From contig NC_063264.1 in the NCBI RefSeq assembly GCF_019578655.1, positions 5,022,001 through 5,086,000 of the forward strand: a stretch of DNA of 64,000 nucleotides, given 5' to 3'. Positions within the stretch are counted from its first letter, which is position 1, and each line of letters opens with the position of its first letter. The DNA comes from Ricinus communis. Its lineage: Eukaryota > Streptophyta > Magnoliopsida > Malpighiales > Euphorbiaceae. Positions 1-10,794 of the stretch are shown piece after piece. The position numbers and the translations under genes were made by a program. Under the pieces are notes generated by a model. The model was not told where the DNA came from and made no database searches. It worked only from the letters and a program-made list of their open reading frames with translations.

Positions 1-1510
1 TCGAAATGGCTCAAGTGGCCTCCTCCTTGTTCTATCTTCTACCACTAGTCACTGGAAGTACAAAAAGGTAAACTAATTATTAACAACACACATTAATCCC
101 CAAGAAAAAGGGCACTCCAAAAAAGCTATAAAGTAAATAAAAATAAATAAATAATAATAAAGCACAGTAGCTTGAATGAAGGAGGTCAGTCAAATATAAG
201 GGCTATAAAATAAAATCTAAAGCAGTTTCAAAGGTTGGTATGCATCAATGTCATTCTTGATATTTATTTATTTGTTTATTTTAAGAGAGTTGCTTTGTTG
301 ACTATGCAAAATATATAGAAGAAAAGTCATAGGCTTTTTCTGATTTCAAATGTACCTTTCTATGGTGTACGGATTCAGCAATGTATATTGGATGTGATTC
401 TGATGTTTTTCTATGGCTAACATAAAAACTAAGGAAATGGAATGAAATTGTTACACCGGTAATTGCTATTTGCTTTTTATATTTTATTTTACTAGTTATT
501 TTTTAATATATATTCTTTTGTTTTATAATTTTACGCTAAATATTTTTTCTGTAAAATTTTTTATTAAACAACCGTTGACTAGTTTTGATTTTATACATAA
601 ATTTTTAATATAAATATGTAGAATAAAAATATATATTTTTTAAATATTAAAAATAACTAATATAATATTAAAAAAACACAATAGAAAAACAGTAATTACT
701 CTCTTCTTGCAATAACCTCTATTTGTGAACAGATGAGCTAAGTGTGAAAGATTTTAATTATTTTGTCCTTCATTTCATTTAGAGGACTGCTGAAGATGCA
801 GTTGACTTGGTCAACAAAATTTAATATAGACAGTGTCATTTCCAAGGAATTAGGTAAATAATAAAATTTAATGCGTACGACTTTTATTGTTGGTGCAAAA
901 TTTGTTATAAAATATTTTAAACCATCAAATGAAAATTACACTTTTTTTTAATATTTCTTTAAAAACTAAAAAAAATTCTCACAATCATAAAAATCAAATC
1001 AAATTAATTATAAAATTCCATTCCTATTGATTTTACTTCCGATTTTAAAGGCTAAATTAAATAAATCCTTCCATTTAATCATTTATTGAAACAGCTGATC
1101 ATATGTTTAATAAGTGAATCAAAATGATATTTCGGTATGACCTCCGACGACGTACGTAATTGTAAAACAATTATCTTCATCGGTTTTGTGTTCTGAAAGG
1201 ATTTTGAGATGAAACTGAAATTAAATGATTGTTCCCAAGAAACAAACACAAGTACCTCAGTCATTACTGTTCAATCTTTCCACTGAGTTAAGTCTGTCTG
1301 TTTCTGCTCCTTTAAAAAGCCCATCTTGTAAACCTCAGACATTAAAGAATAAACCAAATCCGAACGAAACTCCAACCATTTAGATTGTTTTAGATCCTAA
1401 AGCCATGTAATGAATGCTCTCTAGCCCAGCCCACTCACTCTCTATAATGATAAGGAAAACAATAAAAAGAAAACCAGTAACTGAAATTGTGGGGCTGTCT
1501 ATGCCTTGCC
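1..1510. other. intergenic / upstream region of the CtpA-like gene
   Basis: AT-rich DNA with no ORF that looks real. It has several A/T tracts and a short TATA-like stretch (TCTATAATGA) near 1440, about 70 bp before the chosen start codon of the next gene. It probably holds that gene's promoter and 5' leader. The small ORF on the minus strand near 1079-1264 resembles no known family. Confidence 0.6.
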
Positions 1511-4167
1511 ATGGCGGTCCTTGCAACCTCTGCTGCTACTCTCTCATCCATTTCTCTTCACCTCCTTCTTTCTAACAGTAACATAAATGCTAATTCTCTT
1601 TTCCACTCCACTATCCATCGGATAAACTTTCATTCTTTCCAAATTTACCCCTTGCATTTGAAATCAACAACTCTACAAGTCCGCTTTTTACGCCCGACGC
1701 CTAAAATTTGCAGTGACTATAATAATAAAGTAGTAGCAGCTGCTAGACATCAGCTACTCTGGCTTAATCCGACACCCTTTCCGAGTAAATGCGTGCGGAA
1801 TATAGGAAAGAAAGCATCCATTCTTTTCGTAAGATTGGTTGCTGTTACAATGCTTCTTGTTACTTCAGTTTCTGTTGCTACCAGCAGTGCTCCTGCTTGT
1901 GAGTTTTAATTTTGATTTAGTCAATTAAAAGTTTTATCTTTCTTTTAGGGATTTTTGTTGTTAATTGTTGCTGTGTTTTACAGGGGCACTAAGTGAAGAG
2001 AATCTATTGTTTTTAGAGGCATGGAGAACAATTGATCGTGCCTATGTTGATAAGACTTTTAATGGACAGAGTTGGTTTAGATATAGAGAAAATGCTCTGC
2101 GTAATGAACCTATGAACAATAGAGAAGAGACATGTATGTATCGTTCCCGTTTCTTTCAATTCATTTACATATTTTTTTTGGTGGGTTGCTGTTTTCTGAT
2201 TTAATTCCGTTGCGTTTATCCTAATCACTGAATTATGGCTTGATTGACCTTTAGTACGGTAATAACTAGCTCTAAATTGTTACTTTTAGTAAATGTCTAC
2301 TAGGGCTTTACTGTTGTCATGTTTATTTATAGTTTTGATCCTTTAATGAACTTTTTCCTATTCTTTGATGTCGGTGACCCTTATTATTTATCTTTTAGAC
2401 ACGATGTTTGTATCTGTTCAATGATAGTTCTCTCATATTTTTAAGGATGTGAGCGGTTCTGACCTGTTGGAATATGCTGTGGAAGGGTCTTAAATTCACG
2501 TTCCATAATAGACTTACTGATATGTCTCAATAATTTGCTTATATATACCATCATTTTAAAATTTTAAAATTTCAAAATTTATGTTTTACATTTTGCTAAA
2601 GACTATTACTTTCTCATGCACAAGCTTATGAACATTGACTTTTTTCGTCACTAGCAAAGACATTGCATTAACGACCCCCCACCCCCTATGCCTAAATAAA
2701 TTGAGTCTGTATCAATTTATACTATCAATTAATCATTTTGATAATCTATGGTTATTCAATTCAGGGAGAAAGTTTCATTCTTCGTCCTTTAATGAGAGAG
2801 TTAAATAGCTGTAAGAAAAAGAAAGAACGTGCTTATTCATAAATTGGTAATTTGCACCTATTTGCAGTATAGGCAGAGAACCATATCTGACTGCTTCAAT
2901 TTCAAAGCAAAACCATTTATTGACAAGTCAACCTTGCTTCATCTATTTGATAATAGTTAAAGCATCGCACTTGTAATGCACCACTTTACTAAATCTTATT
3001 GGCTTATTTTGAAACAGATGTGGCTATAAGGAAGATGCTTGCCACATTGGATGATCCTTTCACTCGTTTTCTAGAGCCTGAGAAATTTAAGAGTTTGCGG
3101 GTACGGGGTATTCTCTTATATTGAAATTTGTTGCATTTTGCTTTGAATGTTTGGAAGCCTGTATGCAGATTTGAATTCCACTGCCTACTGCAGAAGGATA
3201 TAAATTTGACATTCTTATTTAAGATCTATTCCTATCTTCTCTGAAGGCAGTCTGGAACAAAAGGTGCTCTTACAGGTGTAGGGCTATCAATAGGCTATCC
3301 TACAGGGTCTGATGAATTACCAGCTGGACTTGTTGTCATTTCAGCAGCTCCAGAAGGTCCTGCAAGTAGGGCTGGCATTGTATCTGGGGATGTGATTTTG
3401 GCAATAGATGATTCAAGTACAGAAAGGATGGGCATATATGATGCAGCAGACCGACTACAGTACATATCTTGGCTTATAATTCTTTTCTTTAATTCTCTAA
3501 TACATTATATAGGCCTCACCTTTAGTGGAAGTATTCTCCTTTATAGGTCACTATAGTACAGGTTGAGTCTTTAATTTATTGATACTTCTTCCTTGGTCCA
3601 GTGCAGTGTTTCTCATCGATGAATATCTTGACATTTAAGCTGTTTATTTGTTCCCAAATGAAACTTATCCTTCACTCTCTCAAAATTAGAAGGTAAAGTA
3701 TCACAACTAGGTGATGCACCAATGAGAAACAGTTACTAGTCAAAGGGAAAATGTAGAAGAAGATCATATAGGGCATGTTTTGGTTTCGAAGCATCCCACT
3801 AAGTATTGCTATGGGTTGAACGAGATTAAGAAATTGGATCTTATCGATATTTAGGTTGGAATTGAAGTTTCGTAATGCTCAATATGTGTCCATTTGTGAT
3901 GTTGCCTGCTTTTGAGTTAATTCTTATCTATTTGTGAATCATCAGAATTAATGACATTTGCTTTATAGTTATTCATGGCTATTAGTGTTGTTGCTATTTC
4001 ATGTCTTCTTTAATATGTAATCACAGTTTGGCGATCTAAGAAGTTATAAAGCATTGCACCTTGAAGAACTAAATTCTAGTTTCCCGCCCAAACCCCGTCT
4101 CTAGAAAAAAAAAAAAAAAAAAATTGAAAAAGAACAGAAAGGACAAAGACCGGAAAATCTTTTATGC

Positions 4168-4199
<32 letters not shown>

Positions 4200-6915
4200 T
4201 TATATATATATGTATCGCATTTTTCAATATGTCGATTTTCCTAAGCTACTACAGTTAATTGTAGGGGACCTGAAGGAAGTTCAGTGAAGTTAACCATTCG
4301 CAGTGGACCTGAAACAAAGCATCTTGCTTTAACGTAAGTTTAATCATTCCTTGTTTAATTGACAACTTTTTTGATGAATGAAATTTGTTTCTACTCTATT
4401 TATCATTTGTGCTAATTTGTATTCTGCTGCTGCAATTTAATGACAAGATTAATAATTAGTTTAGTTGTAGTGGATTTAAAACTAACCGAGTGTTTCCTTT
4501 TCCAGGCGAGAAAAGGTGTCTCTAAATCCGGTGAAGTCAAGACTCTGTGAAATTCCTGCCTCAGGGAAGGATTCTCCAAGGATTGGTTATATCAAACTAA
4601 CAACATTCAACCAAAATGCTTCAGGTGGGTTGATGTAGTTGTATGTAAAGCAGTTGGACCAAGATGTTGCTCATGATTCTCCCTCTCGCTCTCTCGCTCT
4701 CTCGCTCTCTCGCTCTCTCTCTCCACTAGGAAGCTTCTTGGATTATTACAAATGGAGAAGTTTGTTGGTAATCAATGAATGTATCTGGTGTCTTAATCCT
4801 TTTGGAGAGAGTTAATGTGTCTTAATCAATGAACTTGTTTATACATATATGATCAATATTTGTGTTTAATATGGTAAAGCTACTCTGCAATTGTTCATTG
4901 TTTGTGCCTTGAGATATTTAAATAGTTCGAGTGAGCTGTTTTGCACAGTGTGGAGCTTTTATTTTCTTATCACGATGAAACAAAATGTAGCTTCATTGAA
5001 GTTTTAATGTGGCCCTTGAAACTTTCATTTTGAACATTTAAATCATTTAGTTTTATTATCTTGCAAAGTTGAGTTTTTGGCAATTACTGCTAGAAGTTAA
5101 TAGCTCGGTGAGACTTGAATGTCAAGAAAACAAATTTTTTTCCTGGGAAAATATGCATAAAAAGTAGGAATTTTTTGGAAGCAACTAATCATCCCCATTA
5201 CTTCCTAGAGTGAAAAATATCACAACGAATGCACGTAATGACCTTGGATTCTGGAAGAGTCCAGTGTCTAGCAGATTCACTTCTCTTCCTTGTATCCTGT
5301 GTCTGTTTGTATGTACAAGATGTTGAAGTTACAAAATGTCGACTTAACAAGCATGTATACAATTTCTTCTTTCCAGGTGCTGTAAAGGAAGCTATTAGCA
5401 CTTTAAGGAGTAACAATGTTGATGCGTTTGTGTTAGACCTTCGAGACAATAGGTGATTAGCTTTCTACATGCTACATTTTGAATTGGTCCTTTGGCAGCT
5501 TTCTGAGCTTAAGTTTTCTGCAGTGGGGGTTTGTTTCCAGAAGGTATTGAGATTGCCAAGATTTGGTAAGTCAATTCAGGTGGCTAGATTTAAACATGCT
5601 ACATTTAGAACTTCTAAATATGTTTATATTGAGATTCATGGCAGATTATGTTCAACTGGTAGCTGATATTATTTTGTAGTGGTACACTTAATATAAATTT
5701 GGCGCCAAATACTTTAATGTATACGGCAATAGATATTTAGTTTCACTTTCATTTGTAAATTTTGTGTTTTCTCATAGTTCATTTAGAATAAGGCAATAAC
5801 AGTGTGTATTACCAATACTAAATGTCAAAAATAATCAGCTGTTACTTTCTATTTGGTTCAGGTCATTCACTTGTACTTATTTCTGTTAATTGCTTTCATT
5901 CAGGTTAGACAAAGGTGTAATTGTATATATTTGTGATAGTCGTGGTGTTCGAGATATATATGATGCAGAAGGAAGTGGTGCAATTGCAACTTCAGAACCC
6001 CTGGCTGTACTGGTATGTTATTTTGTTCTGTGTTCTAAGTACGCCTATATTTGAATTTTTAGAAACTTGGTGTCTTTGAGTTGACAGCTGTGGCTTCAAC
6101 CTCTTGTTCACTTGGACTTTTAGCAGTCGCAGATCCTCTTTTCTTTCTCTCATTTTCTGATAACAATATCCTGTATTACCAAACAAACTTACTTTTCTTC
6201 ATGCTTCTGGACTTGTACATTTCATTCTAACTATTGCTCCAGATGTATTAATTCTCCACTTGCCACGCCATACCGTCACCATCTCTCAGTGTGTAGGATG
6301 GGATATCCACTTTACCTATAAAGGGTTTTTTTACTGTTAGATATATGCGCAGGTTTTGCATTTTGATCAGCAAATATTTGAACTGACTCCAATAGTATCC
6401 CTCTCTTATTGAGTTTCAATTAGGTGAACAAGGGAACTGCTAGTGCAAGTGAAATATTAGCTGGTGCACTAAAAGACAATAAACGTGCGGTGCTGTTTGG
6501 AGAACGCACATTTGGCAAAGGGTATTCGCTTGAGCCTCTATAATTTATGGCACTGATGAAGAATGTTATTTAATTCTAACTGGTGTATTCATCCTATTTG
6601 CAGCAAGATTCAATCAGTTTTTCAGCTGTCTGATGGCTCTGGCTTGGCTGTTACAGTTGCTCGATATGAGACACCTGGTCACACTGATATCGACAAGGTC
6701 TGTTATGATGCTATGCATCTAGCTCAGTAGATCTGTTTGGACATACATGCTGCCTTTTCATTCACATCAACTTTTTCTTTGCTGTGTAGGTTGGTGTTAT
6801 ACCGGACCATCCCTTGCCAACATCATTCCCCAAGGACGAGGAGAGTTTTTGTGGCTGTCTCCAAGACCCTTTGTCTACTTGTTATATCAATAGAGTCCAG
6901 CTATTTGCCAGATGA
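1511..6915 (+). CDS. CTPA: carboxyl-terminal processing protease (CtpA-like, chloroplast thylakoid lumen), 12 exons
   Basis: Serine protease of family S41. Characterised members remove the C-terminal extension of photosystem II protein D1 in the thylakoid lumen. Exons: 1511-1898, 1984-2133, 3018-3100, 3251-3459, 4265-4333, 4506-4624, 5377-5452, 5524-5565, 5904-6012, 6424-6521, 6604-6697, 6790-6915. They sum to 1563 nt, encoding 520 aa. The N-terminus is Ser/Thr-rich and poor in acidic residues, followed by a hydrophobic stretch (about residues 105-125), as expected of a two-part lumen-targeting peptide. A PDZ-like region covers about 208-300 ([10 protein letters not shown] to SGDVILAID). The protease core has the DLRDN motif, Ser422 in NKGTASASE and Lys447 in GERTFGKG. 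The 25-residue Ser-Lys spacing fits the family's catalytic dyad. The open frame extends upstream only through a TTG, so the first ATG (1511) was chosen. Which of the three plant CtpA paralogues this is was not resolved. Confidence 0.93.
4105..4211. repeat. poly-A tract followed by (TC)n and (TA)n microsatellites in a CtpA intron
   Basis: A run of about 19 A residues begins at 4105. A TC-rich block from about 4167 ends in an uninterrupted (TC)n run at 4175-4199, then a short (TA)n run. All lie in intron 4 of the CtpA-like gene, close to the exon 5 acceptor, and probably also serve as its pyrimidine-rich context. Confidence 0.85.
4682..4722. repeat. (CTCTCG)n microsatellite in CtpA intron 6
   Basis: Several consecutive copies of a CTCTCG hexamer grading into plain CT repeats. 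The block lies about 60 bp after the exon 6 donor, so it is intronic and likely length-variable. Confidence 0.85.
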
Positions 6916-7909
6916 CCAATTTGTTTTCTTTTTTGACATTTCCTTTATGGAAGACACAGAACTAAAGATCATCATAGTATGTACTATGTAGTTAAACGGT
7001 CCTTGGTATTTTCAAATTTGACCCCATGCTCCATTAAAATTGGTTTCCGAGTCTGGAAGTTTCTTGGCAGTTCCTAAGGACGACGCTTCTGCACCTGAGT
7101 TATCGGCCCCAAAACACCAGCTAGTGTGTAAGGAATGATAAAACCACCTGAGCAATATGTTTGTAGTCTCTGTATCATTAATAATTTTTTCAGTGATCAA
7201 GGCTAACATGCCCAACTGAAAAGGAAGGTGAAGACTTAGAATCCAAGAATAGATTTAATACGATTTGGCTTAAAGAGACACCTCATTTCATAGATCCCCC
7301 ACAAAGGGAGTTCAATGCACATTGCTTCACATGCTGTCTTAACAACAAACATGACTTGCCTTTTCTTCTTAAAAACTCTTAAATTCCTAAGTTTCGGAAC
7401 ATCAAGTGCGTTGAGTTTAGAAGTTGCTTGTTGAAAATACACATTTTGGTGAGATATGTGTTAAGTTGCAGGCAGCAACTCCGTAAAGAAAGGTTAAAAG
7501 CGCAATGATGAGAAGATGAAGACAAATCTCAATGCTGCCTCGTGTATGGATACAATATTTTTAAAAAAATAATTCATTGTTTGGTAAAATACACAAAAAA
7601 AATTGCAGTGTAAGGGAAATTTTGACAATAATCCCTACATGGTGACGAGATGCCACCAATATGATTATTAGGTTTACTATTATTTAATCAAGACCTGTCC
7701 AATTCCAATGGCATGGGATGTGCTCAGAAAAAACAGAGACAAAGAACTCATTTGGACTCCTGAACTCATGCTTCAGCATTGGAAGAAAAATCCATCAAAA
7801 CCAACACTCCACATTTGATCGAATAAGCCAATTCATTTGGGACCGTTTGGGACTTTTGCTAAAACACGAGCAGTTTCTTGATATTTGTGTGGTAAAAACT
7901 AAATATTGG
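6916..7909. other. convergent intergenic region
   Basis: The region lies between the stop codons of two convergent genes and should contain both 3' untranslated regions. No coding sequence is supported. Short minus-strand ORFs at 7012-7215 and 7236-7442 have no recognisable domain. The second has a weakly Leu-periodic stretch, which is not enough to call an LRR remnant. Confidence 0.5.
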
Positions 7910-9384
7910 CTAAAGCATTTTTGTCCAAGAATCTAAAAATGGGAAAACAGCAATCAACAATCTCAACAGCAAGGGTGCATCGCTCTTTCTCTCTCTCTTA
8001 CCTAATTGCCCACTCATTGATAGTGTTCTTTGAGACTGACCTGCCCTTCGAGGTTGGCGTTGCTTGGATTCCATTTCATCCAGCTCATCCCATCCACCAT
8101 AATAGGGTGCCTCTTGGCTTTCTATATTAATCGAACCATTATCATTACCTATCCAAGACCGAATACCCTTTTTTCCCTTTACACTCTCCTGCCTTTCTTC
8201 TTCTGTTTCATTTTCAGCATCACTTGGAGAACTAACAAATGGTTTCCTCCTCTTTCTGGCCTTGTGTTTTGGCTTACTTTTTATTCTCCCCCACAACTTG
8301 TTAAACACAAAACTTATGACTGATTGCCCTAGAGGGAGTGCTAATGTCATGAGGAAAGCTTTGGGGCCGCTAGCTATGAGCCAAGATACGATGATGGGTG
8401 GAAGCGCCCAGCCATAGGATTTGAATACCTGCACTGACCAATGAGCAAAACAATTGGAACATATCGGAACTATTTCGAATTCAATTCTCTTCTAGAAACG
8501 CCAAAACTTATTTTGTAATTTGCATAAAACTATTAGCTCCACACATATCAATTTGAGACACCGATGGAACCTAGGAAAAAATATCAAATGGATTAACCCA
8601 AAAAGAGAAAAGAAATCAACATCATCACAAGCTTTCCTTATTGAACAAAATTAAAGAATGATACTAATGACTAAAAACAAGACTAGTATGCATGTGGGAC
8701 GAGTAATAACGGCAATCAAATAAAATAAACATTTGAAAGTAACACATCGATACAATAACACAGCAAATAAAATTGTTCATGCTTGTTAATATCTTTAAAC
8801 TATCTAAAGCTAAAAGCTACCTTCAAGAACCGAAGTGCCATTTCGTAAACACAATTGGTAATAACGGCAATCTACATTTAATTGATTACGAACATTATCA
8901 AATCTTTAAGCAACAATTCAGAAAAAGAAAGTACTAAAAAATGCAAGCAATTGGGAATTAATTATTTATTTACCTCAAGAATCCAAAGGCTATCAAGATA
9001 TTCTTCAAAAATCCCATAAGCTTCTTCTTCCTGCATAACTGGCGGCTTATCGGACCACCACCGCCGCTTCTTGCGCTTCCTTCTAGAAGTTTCTACTTCT
9101 TCTTGTCCATCAAAACCGTCCTTTTCTCTAGTTCTTTTATTCTTATCTCGAAACTTGAATTTGAATTTCTGTGACCAAACAGTTTTAGCACTGGAATCTT
9201 TTCGGTGACTGTACCTAGTTGCGATTATAGAAATGTATGGCTTTTGAAGAGTAAAACGCGAGTAGAAATTTGAATTCTTCAACGGTAACAAAGTTTTTTG
9301 ACGGCGATTTATAGTGCCAGGTTTAGTTAACAAAAGTAATCCGCCACCGGAACCGCCGGTAGCACCACCACTCGCCATTTGCAT
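7910..9384 (-). CDS. uncharacterised plant membrane protein, two exons
   Basis: Exons 9384-8974 and 8428-7910 join in phase 0 at consensus splice sites to give 309 aa. The function is not recognised. Residues 1-65 are basic, Ser/Thr-rich and start with a Gly-rich patch, as in plastid transit peptides. A strongly basic stretch follows at about 90-120 (SRRKRKKRRWW). Exon 2 opens with a hydrophobic segment (about residues 146-179, with PPIIVSWLIASGPKAF near its start) that could form one or two membrane helices. Next come a second basic cluster, an acidic linker and a hydrophobic C-terminus (LLLRLLIAVFPFLDSW). ATG codons at 9384 and 9378 are both possible starts; the longer is used. The start lies 272 bp from the divergent SMAP1 start. 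It may correspond to the Arabidopsis transmembrane-protein gene next to SMAP1 (AT4G13530), but that is from memory and unverified. Confidence 0.75.
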
Positions 9385-9656
9385 CCACCAGTACCCCCAG
9401 CAGAAGCGGAGGTGCTACGTTGCTTCTCCATTAGCCACTTTCTCATTATCCTTCTATTATTAGTTCATTTGTTCTGAAAAAAAGGGCGCGCCTTTTATGA
9501 AATGACGTCGTATTGTTTTCGTTTTATTTTTTTTATAATTTTTTCTTACGACGTCGTATTTCTTCAGAGGATAGTCTATATAAACCCTAGCCCGACGATG
9601 TTAAATCCTTGGAAGAGTTGGAAGCCGTGGAATTATCTAGAAACGGAGAGAGAGAG
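9385..9656. promoter_or_regulatory. compact divergent promoter between gene 7910-9384 (-) and SMAP1 (+)
   Basis: Only 272 bp separate the two divergent start codons. On the SMAP1 side there is a TATA box (TATATAAA, 9577-9584) that runs directly into a telo-box-like AAACCCTAG (9582-9590). Upstream are two direct copies of GACGTCGTATT (9504-9514 and 9550-9560), each carrying the palindrome GACGTC, a typical ACGT-core bZIP/TGA target. A GGGCGCGCC block lies near 9484. No clear TATA box was seen for the minus-strand gene. Motif functions are inferred from known plant cis-elements. Confidence 0.7.
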
Positions 9657-9845
9657 ATGAGGCCGATGCAGATGGAGTTCTTTGCTGACATGGACGAGCA
9701 AGGATCGTCGGTAGCGATGGACGTGGATGACGTGGACCCGCTGGAGATCTTTGGAGAAGGCGTAATCAGTGTCGATAACAAGCTCGCTGATGCTGATTTC
9801 TTCAATAATTTCGAGGATGATTTTGATGACTCTGACATCAATTGA
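9657..9845 (+). CDS. SMAP1: SMAP1-like small acidic protein, 62 aa
   Basis: A single-exon 62-residue acidic protein. It begins MRPMQMEFF and ends in the conserved Phe/Asp-rich tail (NKLADADFFNNF, then EDDFDDSDIN). Length and both ends match Arabidopsis Small Acidic Protein 1, a nuclear protein needed for normal response to the synthetic auxin 2,4-D and reported to act with the COP9 signalosome/SCF-TIR1 pathway. The frame stays open upstream to about 9609 but that part has no ATG, so MRPMQ at 9657 is the start; this gives exactly the family length. Purine-rich GAGAGAGAG precedes the ATG. The 5' neighbour on the other strand shares the promoter. Confidence 0.93.
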   Translation: MRPMQMEFFADMDEQGSSVAMDVDDVDPLEIFGEGVISVDNKLADADFFNNFEDDFDDSDIN

Positions 9846-10653
9846 TGCCCTTCTGTTCTATTGTAGGGTATGTTTGGATTGCTCCATATATAGAGTTCTA
9901 ATGAAGTGGTTATTAGCCTAATTAATCACATTTGAACCTTTGTATTCCTTGTTTCCTACTACGATCTTAAATTGCACTATAATCCATTTACATCACTGCT
10001 CATATTTCATTTGCTTCTATGGTGTATGGCAAGCTCTGAAAAGAAAATTGATTTACCCTTATTTTCTCACTATTCTTCTTGTTATAGAAGAAGCCTGCTT
10101 TTCAGCTTTCCAACGAGCTTCGTATTCACAGATTGAGGCCACTGTTTTTAACCATCAAAGTTGCGCTTGTTATTTGAGTTACCTACAAATATTTTGTACA
10201 ACAGGGGCCTTATAAATTAGTACTTCCTAAATGGGATGAAGTTGGAAGTTTTTATAAATACAGAGAGTTTGGTTTCACCCTAGTCATACAATCGAGAAAC
10301 GCTAGCTGGTTCACCTATTATAATAGGTGACAGTGATTTAATTTTCTTTCTCTTGTATAGTGATTAATTGTGGTCTACATTCGTTTGATTTCTTTCTTAT
10401 GAGAATATTCTCTTGATATAATGATTCAGTTATGTCTGCAAGACATGCTTGCTGAATTGTGCGTGTTCTGCCAAACCAAAGCTATACGTTCTCAAAGTGG
10501 CAGCTAGTTATGATCTGTTTATAAAACCAGTTGGCTAGCTAGCTTTCTTTGTTCTTTGGATTAATTTCCCTGAGGTTTAACTTTAATAGGTATTTGAAGC
10601 CTCTTGAACCACTCTTGATTATTTTGTGCTCTTGAAATTTCCCAATTTGATAT
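9846..10653. other. SMAP1 3' flank; no gene seen
   Basis: AT-rich, presumably including the SMAP1 3' UTR. The plus-strand ORF at 9940-10215 has no recognisable similarity and reads like chance. The one notable element is a 20 bp perfect palindrome at 10311-10330, listed separately. Confidence 0.5.
10311..10330. repeat. 20 bp perfect palindrome
   Basis: TCACCTATTATAATAGGTGA reads the same on both strands with no spacer. It lies about 470 bp after the SMAP1 stop. It could be a target-site or terminal remnant, a transcription-factor dyad, or chance. Confidence 0.9.
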
Positions 10654-10794
10654 TTAATATTTATTTTTATATATCATCATGATCAAGATGCACTGGAAAG
10701 CAAACAGATGGGTTACATTAAGAATGCAATTCACTGAAAAAAAAAAAAACAAAATCAGAATATTTGTGCTAATGCTACCATGTGAAAAGGTGTT

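Noticed and set aside
1487..1510. N-terminal extension of the CtpA-like protein starting at 1487
   Set aside because: The codon at 1487 is TTG, not ATG; the first in-frame ATG is 1511.
4682..4722. Spaced hexamer repeats considered as a CRISPR-like array
   Set aside because: Plain microsatellite without spacers; a plant nuclear context excludes CRISPR.
8030..8323. 97-codon plus-strand ORF
   Set aside because: It lies antisense to exon 2 of the uncharacterised membrane-protein gene and has no domain; a shadow ORF.
9609..9656. 16-residue N-terminal extension of SMAP1
   Set aside because: The extension has no ATG and would exceed the 62 aa family length; MRPMQ at 9657 is the conserved start.
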